DNA from: Pseudomonas putida NBRC 14164
GTDB lineage: Bacteria > Pseudomonadota > Gammaproteobacteria > Pseudomonadales > Pseudomonadaceae
Length of the DNA stretch: 64,000 nt
Assembly (NCBI RefSeq): GCF_000412675.1
Contig: NC_021505.1
Location: 5,884,501 to 5,948,500, forward strand
Reading direction: 5' to 3'
Every line of letters begins with the position of its first letter. The stretch's first letter is position 1. Below are positions 25,758 to 34,219 of this stretch, in pieces. The notes beneath the pieces are model-generated. The model did not search any database. It had not been told where the DNA came from and saw nothing but the letters and a program-made list of their open reading frames with translations. The translations under genes and the position numbers were made by a program.

Positions 25758-27155
25758 TTATTCAGGTGAAAAGATCTTACCCGGATTCATGATGCCGTTA
25801 GGGTCGAAGACGGCCTTTATTGCCTTCATGCAGGCGATTTCTTCCGGCGAGCGGCTGTAGCCTAAATAGTCGCGCTTGGTCATGCCCACACCGTGCTCGG
25901 CCGAGATCGAGCCGTTGTAGTGCTTGACGATATCGAACACCCACTTGTTGACCTTGGTGCACGAGGCAAAGAAGTCGTCCTTGCTCATGTGTTCGGGCTT
26001 GAGGATGTTCAGGTGCAGGTTGCCATCACCGATGTGGCCGTACCACACGACTTCGTAATCCGGGTAGTGCTCCGCGACGATGGCGTCGATATCACGCAGG
26101 AACGCGGGCACTTTCGACACGGTGACGGAAATGTCGTTCTTGTAGGGCGTCCAGTGCGAGATGGTTTCCGACAGGTACTCGCGCAGCTTCCACAGGTTTT
26201 TAAGCTGGGTGTCGCTCTGGCTCATCACCCCGTCCAGCACCCAGCCCTGCTCCACGCAATGCTCGAAGGTGGCCAACGCTTCGTTGGCGACTTCATCAGT
26301 GCTGGCTTCGAACTCCAGCAGTGCATAGAACGGGCAGTCAGTCGCGAACGGGGCGGGTACATCGCCGCGCGCGAGGATCTTGGCCAGGCCCTTGTCGGAG
26401 AAGAACTCGAAGGCTGTAAGGTCCAGCTTGCCCTGGAAGGCGTGCAGCACCGGCATGATCGAGTCGAAGTCCGGTGTGCCAAGCACCATGGCAGTGAGGT
26501 TGCGCGGGGCGCGGTCCAGGCGCATGGTGGCCTCGACCACGAAGCCCAGCGTGCCTTCGGCGCCAATGAACAGCTGGCGCAGGTCATAGCCGGTGGCGTT
26601 CTTGATCAGGTCTTTGTTCAGTTCCAGCAACTCGCCCTTGCCGGTGACCACTTTCAGCCCGGCCACCCAGTTGCGGGTCATGCCGTAGCGAATCACCTTG
26701 ATGCCGCCCGCGTTGGTGCCGATGTTGCCGCCAATCTGGCTGGAGCCGCTGGAAGCGAAGTCCACCGGGTAGTACAGGCCCTGCTCTTCGGCGTAGGTTT
26801 GCAGCTGCCGGGTGATTACCCCGGGCTGGCAGACCACGGTGCGGTCGAAGGCATTGAAGCCGAGAATCTGGTTCATGTAGTCGAAGGAAACGACAACCTC
26901 GCCATTGGCCGCCACGGCGCCGGCAGAAAGCCCGGTGCGCCCACCCGATGGCACCAGGGCCACCTTGTGCGCATTGGCCCAGCGCACAATGGCCTGCACC
27001 TGTTCTACTGTCTTGGGGAAGACGATGGCGCTGGGCGCCGGGGGGTAATGCTTGGTCCAGTCCTTGCCATACGCTTCGAGGGAAGCCGCGTCGGTCAGGA
27101 CCTTGCCAGGGTCGACAAGGGTCATCAGTTCTTCAATAACAGCGGGGTGGGTCAT
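25758..27155 (-). CDS. FAD-linked D-2-hydroxyglutarate dehydrogenase-type oxidoreductase
   Basis: This 465-residue flavoenzyme of the GlcD/D-lactate dehydrogenase family has an N-terminal PCMH FAD-binding domain (about 45-220, with PSGGRTGLSAGAV and SSGSSQIGGNIGTNAGG). The C-terminal FAD-oxidase domain has HIGDGNLHLNI and SAEHGVGMTKRDYL. In Pseudomonas the D-2-hydroxyglutarate dehydrogenase works with SerA, which makes D-2-hydroxyglutarate as a side product of serine synthesis. The divergent serA gene next to it supports that function. ATG 27155 gives MTHPAVIEELM; ATG 27179 is an alternative with a similar RBS. Confidence 0.85.
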   Translation of the reverse strand: MTHPAVIEELMTLVDPGKVLTDAASLEAYGKDWTKHYPPAPSAIVFPKTVEQVQAIVRWANAHKVALVPSGGRTGLSAGAVAANGEVVVSFDYMNQILGFNAFDRTVVCQPGVITRQLQTYAEEQGLYYPVDFASSGSSQIGGNIGTNAGGIKVIRYGMTRNWVAGLKVVTGKGELLELNKDLIKNATGYDLRQLFIGAEGTLGFVVEATMRLDRAPRNLTAMVLGTPDFDSIMPVLHAFQGKLDLTAFEFFSDKGLAKILARGDVPAPFATDCPFYALLEFEASTDEVANEALATFEHCVEQGWVLDGVMSQSDTQLKNLWKLREYLSETISHWTPYKNDISVTVSKVPAFLRDIDAIVAEHYPDYEVVWYGHIGDGNLHLNILKPEHMSKDDFFASCTKVNKWVFDIVKHYNGSISAEHGVGMTKRDYLGYSRSPEEIACMKAIKAVFDPNGIMNPGKIFSPE

Positions 27156-27326
27156 CGCTGGAACTCTCGACTTATTCATAGTCACCCTGAGCACTCTTCA
27201 CCTGTCGGGATAAGCTCAGATTGTGTCGCGTATGCTAGCATAGCCCTCCCGCTGTTCATGCTAAGGCTGCCCTCGCGCCTGGCATCACCCCTCGCCATTT
27301 TTTCTCCGGGATACAGGTTTACGCAG

Positions 27327-28556
27327 ATGAGCAAGACTTCTCTCGACAAGAGCAAGATCCGGTTCCTTCTTCTTGAAGGTGTGCACCAGAACGCGGTCGA
27401 TACCCTCAAGTCCGCCGGCTACACCAACATCGAATACCTCACTGGTTCGTTGCCGGAAGCCGAGCTGAAGGAAAAGATCGCCGATGCCCACTTCATCGGC
27501 ATCCGTTCGCGCACCCAGCTCACCGAAGAGATCTTCGACTGCGCCAAGAAACTGGTAGCCGTTGGCTGCTTCTGCATCGGCACCAACCAGGTCGACCTGG
27601 AAGCTGCCCGCGAGCGCGGTATCGCCGTGTTCAACGCACCTTACTCCAACACCCGTTCGGTAGCCGAGCTGGTGCTGGCCGAGGCCATCCTGCTGCTACG
27701 CGGCATCCCTGAGAAGAACGCCTCCTGCCACCGTGGCGGCTGGATCAAGAGCGCGGCCAACTCGTTCGAAATCCGCGGTAAAAAACTGGGCATCGTCGGC
27801 TATGGCTCGATCGGCACCCAGCTGTCGGTCCTGGCCGAGAACCTGGGCATGCAGGTGTACTTCTACGACCCGCTGACCAAGCTGCCACTGGGCAACGCCG
27901 TGCAGGTCACCAGCCTGAACGAGCTGCTGGGCCTGGCCGACATCGTCTCGCTGCACGTGCCTGAGCTGCCATCCACCCAGTGGATGATCGGCGAGAAGGA
28001 AATCCGCGCGATGAAGAAGGGCGCGATCCTGATCAACGCCGCCCGTGGCACCGTGGTCGAGCTGGACCACCTGGCCGCCGCCATCAAGGACAAGCACCTG
28101 ATCGGCGCCGCCATCGACGTGTTCCCGGTCGAGCCACGCTCCAACGACGAAGAGTTCGAGAGCCCGCTGCGCGGCCTGGACAACGTGATCCTGACCCCGC
28201 ACATCGGTGGTTCTACTGCCGAAGCCCAGGCCAACATCGGCCTGGAAGTGGCCGAGAAGCTGGTCAAGTACAGCGACAACGGTACCTCGGTGTCCTCGGT
28301 CAACTTCCCGGAAGTAGCCCTGCCGGCCCACCCAGGCAAGCACCGCCTGCTGCACATCCACGAAAACATCCCAGGCGTGCTCAGCGAGATCAACAAAGTC
28401 TTCGCCGAGAACGGCATCAACATCTCCGGTCAGTTCCTGCAGACCAACGAGAAGGTCGGTTACGTGGTGATCGACGTCGACGCCGAGTACTCGGACCTGG
28501 CGCAAGAGAAGCTGCAACAGGTCAAGGGCACCATCCGTTCCCGCGTCCTGTTCTAA
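27327..28556 (+). CDS. serA: D-3-phosphoglycerate dehydrogenase
   Basis: SerA oxidises 3-phosphoglycerate as the first step of serine synthesis. The 409-residue protein is collinear with E. coli SerA. It has the NAD-binding GYGSIGTQ motif, the catalytic Arg in RSVAEL..INAARGTVVE, the Glu/His pair, and HIGGSTAEAQ. A C-terminal ACT domain (about 335-409, HENIPGVLSEINKVFAENGI) is the serine allosteric site. The start MSKTSLDKSKIRFLLLEG is fixed by this similarity. The frame open from 25893 is antisense to the dehydrogenase gene and not real there. Confidence 0.97.
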   Translation: MSKTSLDKSKIRFLLLEGVHQNAVDTLKSAGYTNIEYLTGSLPEAELKEKIADAHFIGIRSRTQLTEEIFDCAKKLVAVGCFCIGTNQVDLEAARERGIAVFNAPYSNTRSVAELVLAEAILLLRGIPEKNASCHRGGWIKSAANSFEIRGKKLGIVGYGSIGTQLSVLAENLGMQVYFYDPLTKLPLGNAVQVTSLNELLGLADIVSLHVPELPSTQWMIGEKEIRAMKKGAILINAARGTVVELDHLAAAIKDKHLIGAAIDVFPVEPRSNDEEFESPLRGLDNVILTPHIGGSTAEAQANIGLEVAEKLVKYSDNGTSVSSVNFPEVALPAHPGKHRLLHIHENIPGVLSEINKVFAENGINISGQFLQTNEKVGYVVIDVDAEYSDLAQEKLQQVKGTIRSRVLF

Positions 28557-28577
28557 GTTTGCTTGCTGCATGAAAAA

Positions 28578-28605
28578 GGGAGGCCCTGGTGGCCTCCCTT
28601 TTTTT
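28578..28605. terminator. Bidirectional Rho-independent terminator
   Basis: GGGAGGCC-CTGGT-GGCCTCCC gives an 8-bp GC-rich stem followed by seven T on the plus strand. It is preceded by AAAAA, which gives a U-run on the minus strand. It ends serA and also the convergent DUF4399 gene. Confidence 0.92.
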
Positions 28606-29080
28606 ATTTCACTTCGACAGTGATCTGCTTCGACTCTACGCTTGGCTTGAACGGCACGTGATACTGGTCACCCAGGATCAGTTGCAGGGTGTGCTTGCCC
28701 GGCGTCAGGGTGATGCTGGTTTCGGTCTGCGCCTTGCCGAAGTGCAGCACCTGCGGGCCCGCCGGCAGTGCGGTGCCAGCTTCTGGCATCAGGCTGGTCG
28801 GCAGCGGCATGTCGGCCACGGGTTCTTTGTCCACATCCACCAGCAGGTGGTGGTGGCCGGTGTGCGGGGTCTGGTCACCCGCTGGCTTGAGTGCCATACC
28901 CTCGATGCCGAACTTGACGGTGAAGGTCTTGTCGACCGTTGCGCCATCGGCGGGGGAAACGATGAAGACCTTGGCATCCTTGGGCGGCTCCTGGCTCTTC
29001 AGGGCGTCCGCAGCAACGGCGAAAACCGACGCTCCCATCAGCAGACCGGCAACGGCAGCGCGCGAAAATAGGCTGTTCAT
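28604..29080 (-). CDS. DUF4399 family periplasmic protein
   Basis: This 158-residue protein has a clear signal peptide (MNSLFSRAAVAGLLMGASVF, cleavage near AVAADA). The mature part carries the DUF4399 pattern: VFIVSPADGATVDKTFTVKF, a histidine-rich HTGHHHLLVD and the ending TLQLILGDQYHVPF. The HTGHHH cluster could bind metal. Function unknown. Its stop codon overlaps the T-tract of the terminator shared with serA. Confidence 0.8.
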   Translation of the reverse strand: MNSLFSRAAVAGLLMGASVFAVAADALKSQEPPKDAKVFIVSPADGATVDKTFTVKFGIEGMALKPAGDQTPHTGHHHLLVDVDKEPVADMPLPTSLMPEAGTALPAGPQVLHFGKAQTETSITLTPGKHTLQLILGDQYHVPFKPSVESKQITVEVK

Positions 29081-29303
29081 TCACTTCTCCTGTGATTCAC
29101 TTATTGACCGCCGCCCTTCATCCGGCGGCGACGGTAGTTCACCTTAGTTGAAATAATCGCCAAGGTGTTCACATTGTCTGACAGAAATATTTCGGTCAGG
29201 GTTAAACAATGCCGAGGCTTAAAGGTCATAGGCTGCGCTCGATCACGGCGAGGAAGAAAGCCGTGGCGAAAGTTATTCATCTGCTAAAAGAAAAGGGGCA
29301 ATC

Positions 29304-29792
29304 ATGCGTTCAACCATAGGGGTACTGCTGGCAGTACTGATCAGTCCATTGGCCCAGGCGGAGCTGATCGACGAAATCGCCGACCGGGGCGAACTGCGCA
29401 TTGCCGTACAGGCCGACAATTCGCCGTACGCGTTCAAACAAGACGACCACCTGACGGGTTTCGACATCGAATTTGGCCAGGACCTGGCCAGGGAACTGGA
29501 CTTGCGCGCCGAGTTCGTCGAAGCCCCGGCTGCCGAAGTATTGAGCGGCGTCGAGAGTGGCAAGTACGACGTCGCACTCACCCCATCGAGTGAGGCGCCC
29601 AAGGGCGACGGCCCGCTCGATGTGAGCCTGCCGTTTGGCGAGAAGAAGCTGGTGATCCCGTTCCAGAAGGACAACCCGGCGTTCGAAAGTGCGGTGAACA
29701 ATGCGCTGCAACGCTTGAAAGACAGTGGCCGCACGGCCGAGCTTGAGCAGAAGTGGTTCAAGGGTGTGCAGGAGACTGCAGCCGGGCAGTAA
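29304..29792 (+). CDS. Short (single-lobe) substrate-binding-like periplasmic protein
   Basis: This 162-residue protein with a signal peptide (MRSTIGVLLAVLISPLAQA) starts like an amino-acid ABC binding protein: RGELRIAVQADNSPYAFKQD and LTGFDIEFGQDLA. It then jumps to the usual C-terminal part (VNNALQRLKDSGRTAELEQKWF). About 100 residues, corresponding to lobe II, are missing compared with the usual length of about 250. No transporter genes adjoin it. AAAGGGG is the RBS. It could be a receptor-like mini-binding protein or a stable remnant; the frame is intact. Confidence 0.65.
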   Translation: MRSTIGVLLAVLISPLAQAELIDEIADRGELRIAVQADNSPYAFKQDDHLTGFDIEFGQDLARELDLRAEFVEAPAAEVLSGVESGKYDVALTPSSEAPKGDGPLDVSLPFGEKKLVIPFQKDNPAFESAVNNALQRLKDSGRTAELEQKWFKGVQETAAGQ

Positions 29793-29811
29793 GATTTGTA
29801 TTGCCTGTATC

Positions 29812-29886
29812 GGCCTCTTCGCAGCACAAGGCTGCTCCTGCAAGGGTACGCGATCCCTGTAGGAGCAGCCTTGTGCTGCGAAGAGG
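29812..29886. repeat. Inverted REP pair, class CGCAGCACAAGGCTGCTCCT
   Basis: The left arm near 29812-29840 and the right arm 29857-29886 are near-perfect reverse complements. One arm has CTCCTGCA and the other CTCCTACA. It lies between the convergent mini-binding-protein and DUF523 genes. Confidence 0.88.
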
Positions 29887-29897
29887 TCGGTACAGGT

Positions 29898-30395
29898 TTA
29901 CCCCAAAGCCCGCTGCGCCTGTTCCAGCTCCAGCTCGCTGAACACCTGCACCCCAGCCCGCCGCAACAGCGCCGTGGTCACCCCTTCCCCCGCCACCTTC
30001 ACCCCACTGAACGTGCCGTCGTAGGTCAGCCGGTTACCACACGAGGGGCTGCCAGACTTCAGTACCGCCACACGGATGCCATGCCGACGCACCAGCTCCA
30101 GCGCCAGCTGCGCCCCGGCCAGAAATTCGGCACTGACATCTTCGCCCGTCACCGTCAGCACCTGTGCAGTGCCATCAAGCACCTCGCCGCCCTGCCCGCC
30201 CGGTATCTCCGCTGGCGGGCGCGGGGTGGGCAAGCCACCGGCCACCTCGGGGCACAACGGCACCACGCGCCCTTCGGCCTGCCATTGCTGCAACAGGTCC
30301 GGGTGCCCGCTGGCCCGGCCGTCATAGCGCACCGGCTGCCCCAGCAGGCAGGCGCTGACCAGCACCTTGGGCAAATCAGAACGGGTCATTGCCAC
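29898..30395 (-). CDS. DUF523 family protein
   Basis: This 165-residue protein has the DUF523 signatures VSACLLGQPVRYDGR, CPEVAGGLPTPRPPAE and LKSGSPSCG. The conserved cysteines suggest metal or Fe-S binding. GTG 30395 has AGG 6 bases upstream; ATG 30389 is the alternative. It overlaps the 3' end of the 2OG-oxygenase gene by 14-20 bases, so the two are translationally coupled. Function of the family is not established. Confidence 0.75.
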   Translation of the reverse strand: MAMTRSDLPKVLVSACLLGQPVRYDGRASGHPDLLQQWQAEGRVVPLCPEVAGGLPTPRPPAEIPGGQGGEVLDGTAQVLTVTGEDVSAEFLAGAQLALELVRRHGIRVAVLKSGSPSCGNRLTYDGTFSGVKVAGEGVTTALLRRAGVQVFSELELEQAQRALG

Positions 30396-30999
30396 GTCGC
30401 CTGAACCAACCCGTCAACGACAACCGTTCACGGCCGGCCGGCAGCACTTCGTGGGGCACTTCACCCGACAGAAACACCACCAGGCAACCCGCCACAGGCT
30501 CGACGTCGAGCGCCACGTCGTCTGCCAGGAACATGCGCAACTGGCCACCGTCCTGCGGCTGCCAGCCTTCATTCAGGTACAGCACGGCCGAGACCATGCG
30601 CCGGTCATCGTCGCGAAAGCGGTCCAGGTGCCGGCGATAAAACGCCCCCGGTGGGTACAGAGCAAAATGGCATTCGAAGTCTTCCAGGCCCAGGAACAGG
30701 CCCTGGTTGATGGCCAGGCGCAGTTGGTCCATGGCCGACAGATACTGGTCGCAGGCCTCGGCCTGCCCCGGATCGATCCACTGGATCTGGTCGCCGCGAA
30801 TGGCTTCGCGCACCTCCTGGGTACCACCGCGCCCAACTCCCGCAGGGTTGAGCTCGCCTTCGGCATCACGCCGCCGGCATTCGGCCGCCAGCGCGCGCAC
30901 CAGTTCGCCAGGCAGAAAGAGTGCCTGCCGGGACCAGCCATGGGTGGCCAGATCGTCGACGACGGCCGCAAGCATCGGGTGTTCAGGGGAGATGTGCAT
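30376..30999 (-). CDS. 2OG-Fe(II) oxygenase, prolyl-4-hydroxylase-like
   Basis: This 207-residue dioxygenase-like protein has iron ligands visible as H and D in FYRRHLDRF and the distal H in GEVPHEVLPA. The 2-oxoglutarate-binding Arg is in RLSLTGWFRRR. It fits the P4H-like group of bacterial 2OG oxygenases that act on protein or small-molecule substrates. The start is uncertain: ATG 30999 (MHISPEHPML) is used, with 31011 and 31095 as alternatives, and no strong RBS is seen for any. It is first of a coupled pair with the DUF523 gene. Confidence 0.72.
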   Translation of the reverse strand: MHISPEHPMLAAVVDDLATHGWSRQALFLPGELVRALAAECRRRDAEGELNPAGVGRGGTQEVREAIRGDQIQWIDPGQAEACDQYLSAMDQLRLAINQGLFLGLEDFECHFALYPPGAFYRRHLDRFRDDDRRMVSAVLYLNEGWQPQDGGQLRMFLADDVALDVEPVAGCLVVFLSGEVPHEVLPAGRERLSLTGWFRRRGNDPF

Positions 31000-31121
31000 G
31001 GCGCGCATCATATCCATTAGCCATGCCGGCGCACAGCGCCACTTGGCCGAGAAACACGCGGATAACTCGACAAACCGGCGCCGGGCCAAGGACAATAGCC
31101 ACCTGCCGACAGGAGTCCTGA

Positions 31122-31874
31122 ATGCGCCGTCTGTTTTCCCTGATTCTGCTGATGATCTGCACCATGCCTGTCTGGGCAGACAACCTGGATCAACTGTACA
31201 AGGCCGCCGGCTGGCCCGACCAGCGCGCCCACTTCAACGATGCCCTGAGCGCCGCCCAGGAACGCTACCGCAACAGTTTGCCACCCGCCGTGTACCAGGC
31301 GCTGGTCAACAACAGCAACCAGCGCTTCCAGGCCCAGGCGGTGGACCGTCGTGCCCAGGCAAAGCTGCGCGCCACCCTGGCCAACCCGGCCCCGGCCCTG
31401 GCGTTCTTCCAGTCACCGCTGGGGCGCAAGGTGGTGGCGGCGGAACTCAAGGCCACCCGCAAGGATGAGCTGGCCAAGAACGCCAAGGGGCTGCCGAAGA
31501 TCCAGGCCAGCGACGACCGCCTGCTGGTCATTGGCCACCTGGCCCAGGCCCTGCCGGCGCGTGAAGCCGGTGCCGAAGTGAGCCTGGCCATCGCCGGCGT
31601 GGCAGCCGATAGCCTCAGTTCGATGATCCCCGGCCTGTTCGGCGGCGGCCAGGCCCAGGGCCTGCTCGACGGCCAGCGCCAGCGGTTGATGGGGCAGATT
31701 GGCGAAGACCTCAACAACACGCTGCTGTACGTCTACCGCGATCTGTCCGACGCCGAGCTGGAAGAATTTGCCACCTTCGCCGAGTCCCCCGACGGCAAGG
31801 CTTACTACCAGGCGGCCCTGGCCGCAGTCCGCGCGGGCCTGGCGGTTGGCCAGAGCACCAACGACCTGAAGTGA
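31122..31874 (+). CDS. DUF2059 family exported protein
   Basis: This 250-residue protein has a signal peptide (MRRLFSLILLMICTMPVWA). The helical mature part ends with LEEFATFAESPDGKAYYQAA, the motif typical of DUF2059. Function unknown; the family is periplasmic. It is convergent with the hydrolase gene, whose stop codon is the next base. Confidence 0.72.
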   Translation: MRRLFSLILLMICTMPVWADNLDQLYKAAGWPDQRAHFNDALSAAQERYRNSLPPAVYQALVNNSNQRFQAQAVDRRAQAKLRATLANPAPALAFFQSPLGRKVVAAELKATRKDELAKNAKGLPKIQASDDRLLVIGHLAQALPAREAGAEVSLAIAGVAADSLSSMIPGLFGGGQAQGLLDGQRQRLMGQIGEDLNNTLLYVYRDLSDAELEEFATFAESPDGKAYYQAALAAVRAGLAVGQSTNDLK

Positions 31875-32801
31875 TCAGCCCAGGCGCTGGTCGATGAAGT
31901 CGAAGTAGCGCTGGCGAATGCCCGGCAGCTCGTTGGCCAGGTGGTGACGGGCTTCGGGCAGCATCAGGATCTGCGGCTCGGCAAACTTGGCCTTGAGCAC
32001 TTCAAGGTTGTAGGGCCAATCCACCGTGCCATCGGCCTCCCCCTGCACGATCAACGGCCGCCGCGAACTGCGCGGCGCGGCCTCGATGTACTTGACCCAG
32101 GCGATCAGTGCGCCCACCCAGGCAGTTGGCAGGCGACGGGGTTGCAGCGGGTCGGCCTCCAGAAACGGCAGGAAGGCCGGGTCGTTGGTGTTCTCGCTGA
32201 AGCGCCGTTCGATGCCGTTGACGAAATGCCGCAGCACTCGGTAGCTGAACTTCGACCAACGCCAGGAACACGGCCGCACCAGCGGTGCCAACAGGATGAC
32301 CTGGCCATCGATGGGGCTGCGCGCGCCTTGGTGCAGCAAGTGATCCACCGCGATGGCGCCGCCCGTACTCTGCCCGCACAAGTGCCACGGGCTCGGCAGT
32401 TGCAGCGTGCGCACCTGTTCGAACAGCGCCTCCAGCACCTGCTGGTACACTGCGAAATCGCTGATGCTGGCCCGCTCGCCGCTGGACAGGCCGTGGCCGG
32501 GCAGGTCGCAGCTGATTACGGCGAAACCCTGCTTGAGTGCCCACTCGACCACATGCCGGTAGAGGCCCATGTGGTCGTAGTAGCCGTGCAGCAGGAACAG
32601 CGTCGCGGTTGGCTGGTCAGGCAACCAGGCCTGCCCGACCAGGTCGAAGCCCGCCGCCTGGAAACCGCCCAGCCAGCTGTGTACCGACAGGTTCAGGCCA
32701 TAGAAGCGCTGGTAGTCCTGTGCCTCGACCGACAACGGCTGGCAAGCAGTAAACGGCAAAAGGCTGAGGCGCAGGTGGTCGGGGTGAAAAGCAGCGGGCA
32801 T
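31875..32801 (-). CDS. Alpha/beta hydrolase (monoacylglycerol lipase/lysophospholipase-like)
   Basis: This 308-residue serine hydrolase has an oxyanion-hole region LFLLHGYYDHMGLYRHV, the nucleophile elbow GQSTGG and a late catalytic His in PEARHHLANE. An acid residue lies near GEADGTVDW. The order fits Hydrolase_4 family lipases such as PldB. ATG 32801 (MPAAFHPDHLRL) is chosen; ATG 32816 is possible. The longer frame runs into REP sequence. It probably acts on mono- or lysolipids. Confidence 0.75.
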   Translation of the reverse strand: MPAAFHPDHLRLSLLPFTACQPLSVEAQDYQRFYGLNLSVHSWLGGFQAAGFDLVGQAWLPDQPTATLFLLHGYYDHMGLYRHVVEWALKQGFAVISCDLPGHGLSSGERASISDFAVYQQVLEALFEQVRTLQLPSPWHLCGQSTGGAIAVDHLLHQGARSPIDGQVILLAPLVRPCSWRWSKFSYRVLRHFVNGIERRFSENTNDPAFLPFLEADPLQPRRLPTAWVGALIAWVKYIEAAPRSSRRPLIVQGEADGTVDWPYNLEVLKAKFAEPQILMLPEARHHLANELPGIRQRYFDFIDQRLG

Positions 32802-32890
32802 CGAGCACATCCACATTGATGCAATGTATTGATCTGGAATCTTCAGCTCTGGCCGGCGCCATGGCAAGCTTGGGCTATGTGTCACCTGAA

Positions 32891-32987
32891 CTGGCCCTAT
32901 CGCCGGCAAGCCAGCTCCCACAGGTTATCCTCGGGCCTGAGGTCAGCGGATAACCTGTGGGAGCTGGCTTGCCGGCGATAGGGCCAG
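32891..32987. repeat. Inverted REP pair, perfect 40-bp arms
   Basis: Bases 32891-32930 and 32948-32987 are exact reverse complements around a 17-base loop. The class is GCCGGCAAGCCAGCTCCCAC with outer CTGGCCCTATC. It lies in the gap between divergent genes, which is unusual because most REPs here are at 3' ends. Confidence 0.92.
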
Positions 32988-33018
32988 CGAACCCACCACA
33001 AGATATCCGCAGACATCC

Positions 33019-33588
33019 ATGCAGACGCGACTCGTCAAACCAATCTTGATTGCCCTTGCCCTGCCACTCTGCACCGCTCTGGCCTGGCAGGCCTACACCA
33101 CCTTTCAGGCCCGCTACCTGCGCCCGTTCGACAACCAGACCACGCTGTTCGACGGCAGCCAGCTGCAACTGCCTGCCGAGCTGGCCGGCCCCGGCCCGGT
33201 CCGGGTGGTGCATTTCTGGGACCCGGCGTGCCCGTGCAATGTCGGCAACCAGCAACACCTGGGCGACCTGGTAAACCAGTTCGCAGGCCACGGCGTTACC
33301 TTCCACGTGCTGCAAAAGCCCGGCAGCCAGGGCCAACTACCCGCCAACCTCGCCGCCCTCAAGCCCATCGCCAACCTGCCGGGCAGCGAACACCTGCCGG
33401 CCTCCCCGGCCGTGGCCATCTGGGACCGGCAAGGCCGCCTGGCCTACTTTGGCCCGTACAGCGAAGGCGCAGTGTGCAATGCCAGCAACAGCTTCATCGA
33501 GCCAATCCTCAAGGCCTTGCTCGACAGTCGCCAGGTCAGCGCCTCCAATACCCTGGCAGTGGGCTGCTACTGCCCTTGGGCGGGCTGA
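33019..33588 (+). CDS. DUF6436-type exported thioredoxin-like protein
   Basis: This 189-residue protein has an N-terminal signal or anchor (IALALPLCTALAWQAYTTF). A redoxin-like domain follows with VRVVHFWDPACPCNVGNQQH, in which the active-site CxxC of thioredoxins is replaced by CPC. More cysteines occur in GAVCNAS and at the C-terminal end (GCYCPWAG). It is probably periplasmic and redox or metal related. Its end overlaps the convergent acetyltransferase gene by 22 bases. Confidence 0.6.
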   Translation: MQTRLVKPILIALALPLCTALAWQAYTTFQARYLRPFDNQTTLFDGSQLQLPAELAGPGPVRVVHFWDPACPCNVGNQQHLGDLVNQFAGHGVTFHVLQKPGSQGQLPANLAALKPIANLPGSEHLPASPAVAIWDRQGRLAYFGPYSEGAVCNASNSFIEPILKALLDSRQVSASNTLAVGCYCPWAG

Positions 33589-34133
33589 CGCACCCGCGCC
33601 GGGTTACCCACTACCGTCGCACCCGCCGGCACATCCCGCGTCACCACACTGCCGGCGCCCACCACGGCGTTGTCGCCAATGGTCACCCCCGGCAGGATGA
33701 TCGCAGCACCGCCGATCCACACGTTGTTGCCAATAGTCACCGGCCGCCCACTCTCCAGCCCGCTGCGTCGCACCTCGGGGTCGAGCGGATGGTCGGCGGT
33801 GTAGATCTGCACATTGGGCCCAATCTGGCAATCGTCGCCGATATGCACCTGCACCACGTCAAGGATCACGCAGTTGAAGTTCATGAAGGTATTGCGACCG
33901 ACGCTGATGTTGTAGCCGTAGTCGCAATAGAACGGCGGGCGGATCACCGCGCCTTCGCCAACTTCATTGAAGTGTTCGGCCAACAGCCCGTGACGCGCAT
34001 CGTTGAGCAGTTCGACGCTGCTGTTGTAACGGTGCATCCAGTGCTTGTTGGCGATCTGCTCGGCCTGTAGCTCGGGGCAGCCAGCGTGGTAGAGCTGGCC
34101 GGCGAGCATTTTCTGTTTTTCGCTGAGGGACAT
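33567..34133 (-). CDS. Maltose/sugar O-acetyltransferase family protein
   Basis: This 188-residue left-handed beta-helix acetyltransferase starts MSLSEKQKMLAGQLYHAGCPELQ, like maltose/galactoside O-acetyltransferases. It then has hexapeptide repeats (VHIGDDCQIGPNVQIYTADH, TIGNNVWIGGAAIILPGVTI). The catalytic histidine is in TADHPLD. It acetylates a sugar hydroxyl with acetyl-CoA; the natural acceptor is unknown. Confidence 0.87.
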   Translation of the reverse strand: MSLSEKQKMLAGQLYHAGCPELQAEQIANKHWMHRYNSSVELLNDARHGLLAEHFNEVGEGAVIRPPFYCDYGYNISVGRNTFMNFNCVILDVVQVHIGDDCQIGPNVQIYTADHPLDPEVRRSGLESGRPVTIGNNVWIGGAAIILPGVTIGDNAVVGAGSVVTRDVPAGATVVGNPARVRQPAQGQ

Positions 34134-34219
34134 GGAAACTCCTTCCTGGGGCTATGCTCTGTTCGCGAATCCGCCGATGATCGGACCACATTTTCCGCTT
34201 GAACGCACAAGGAGTCTGC

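Noticed and set aside
25893-27326. Open frame of several hundred codons on the plus strand ahead of serA, apparently fusing to it
   Set aside because: It is antisense to the clearly recognisable flavoprotein gene and has no family resemblance. serA itself starts at 27327 by homology.
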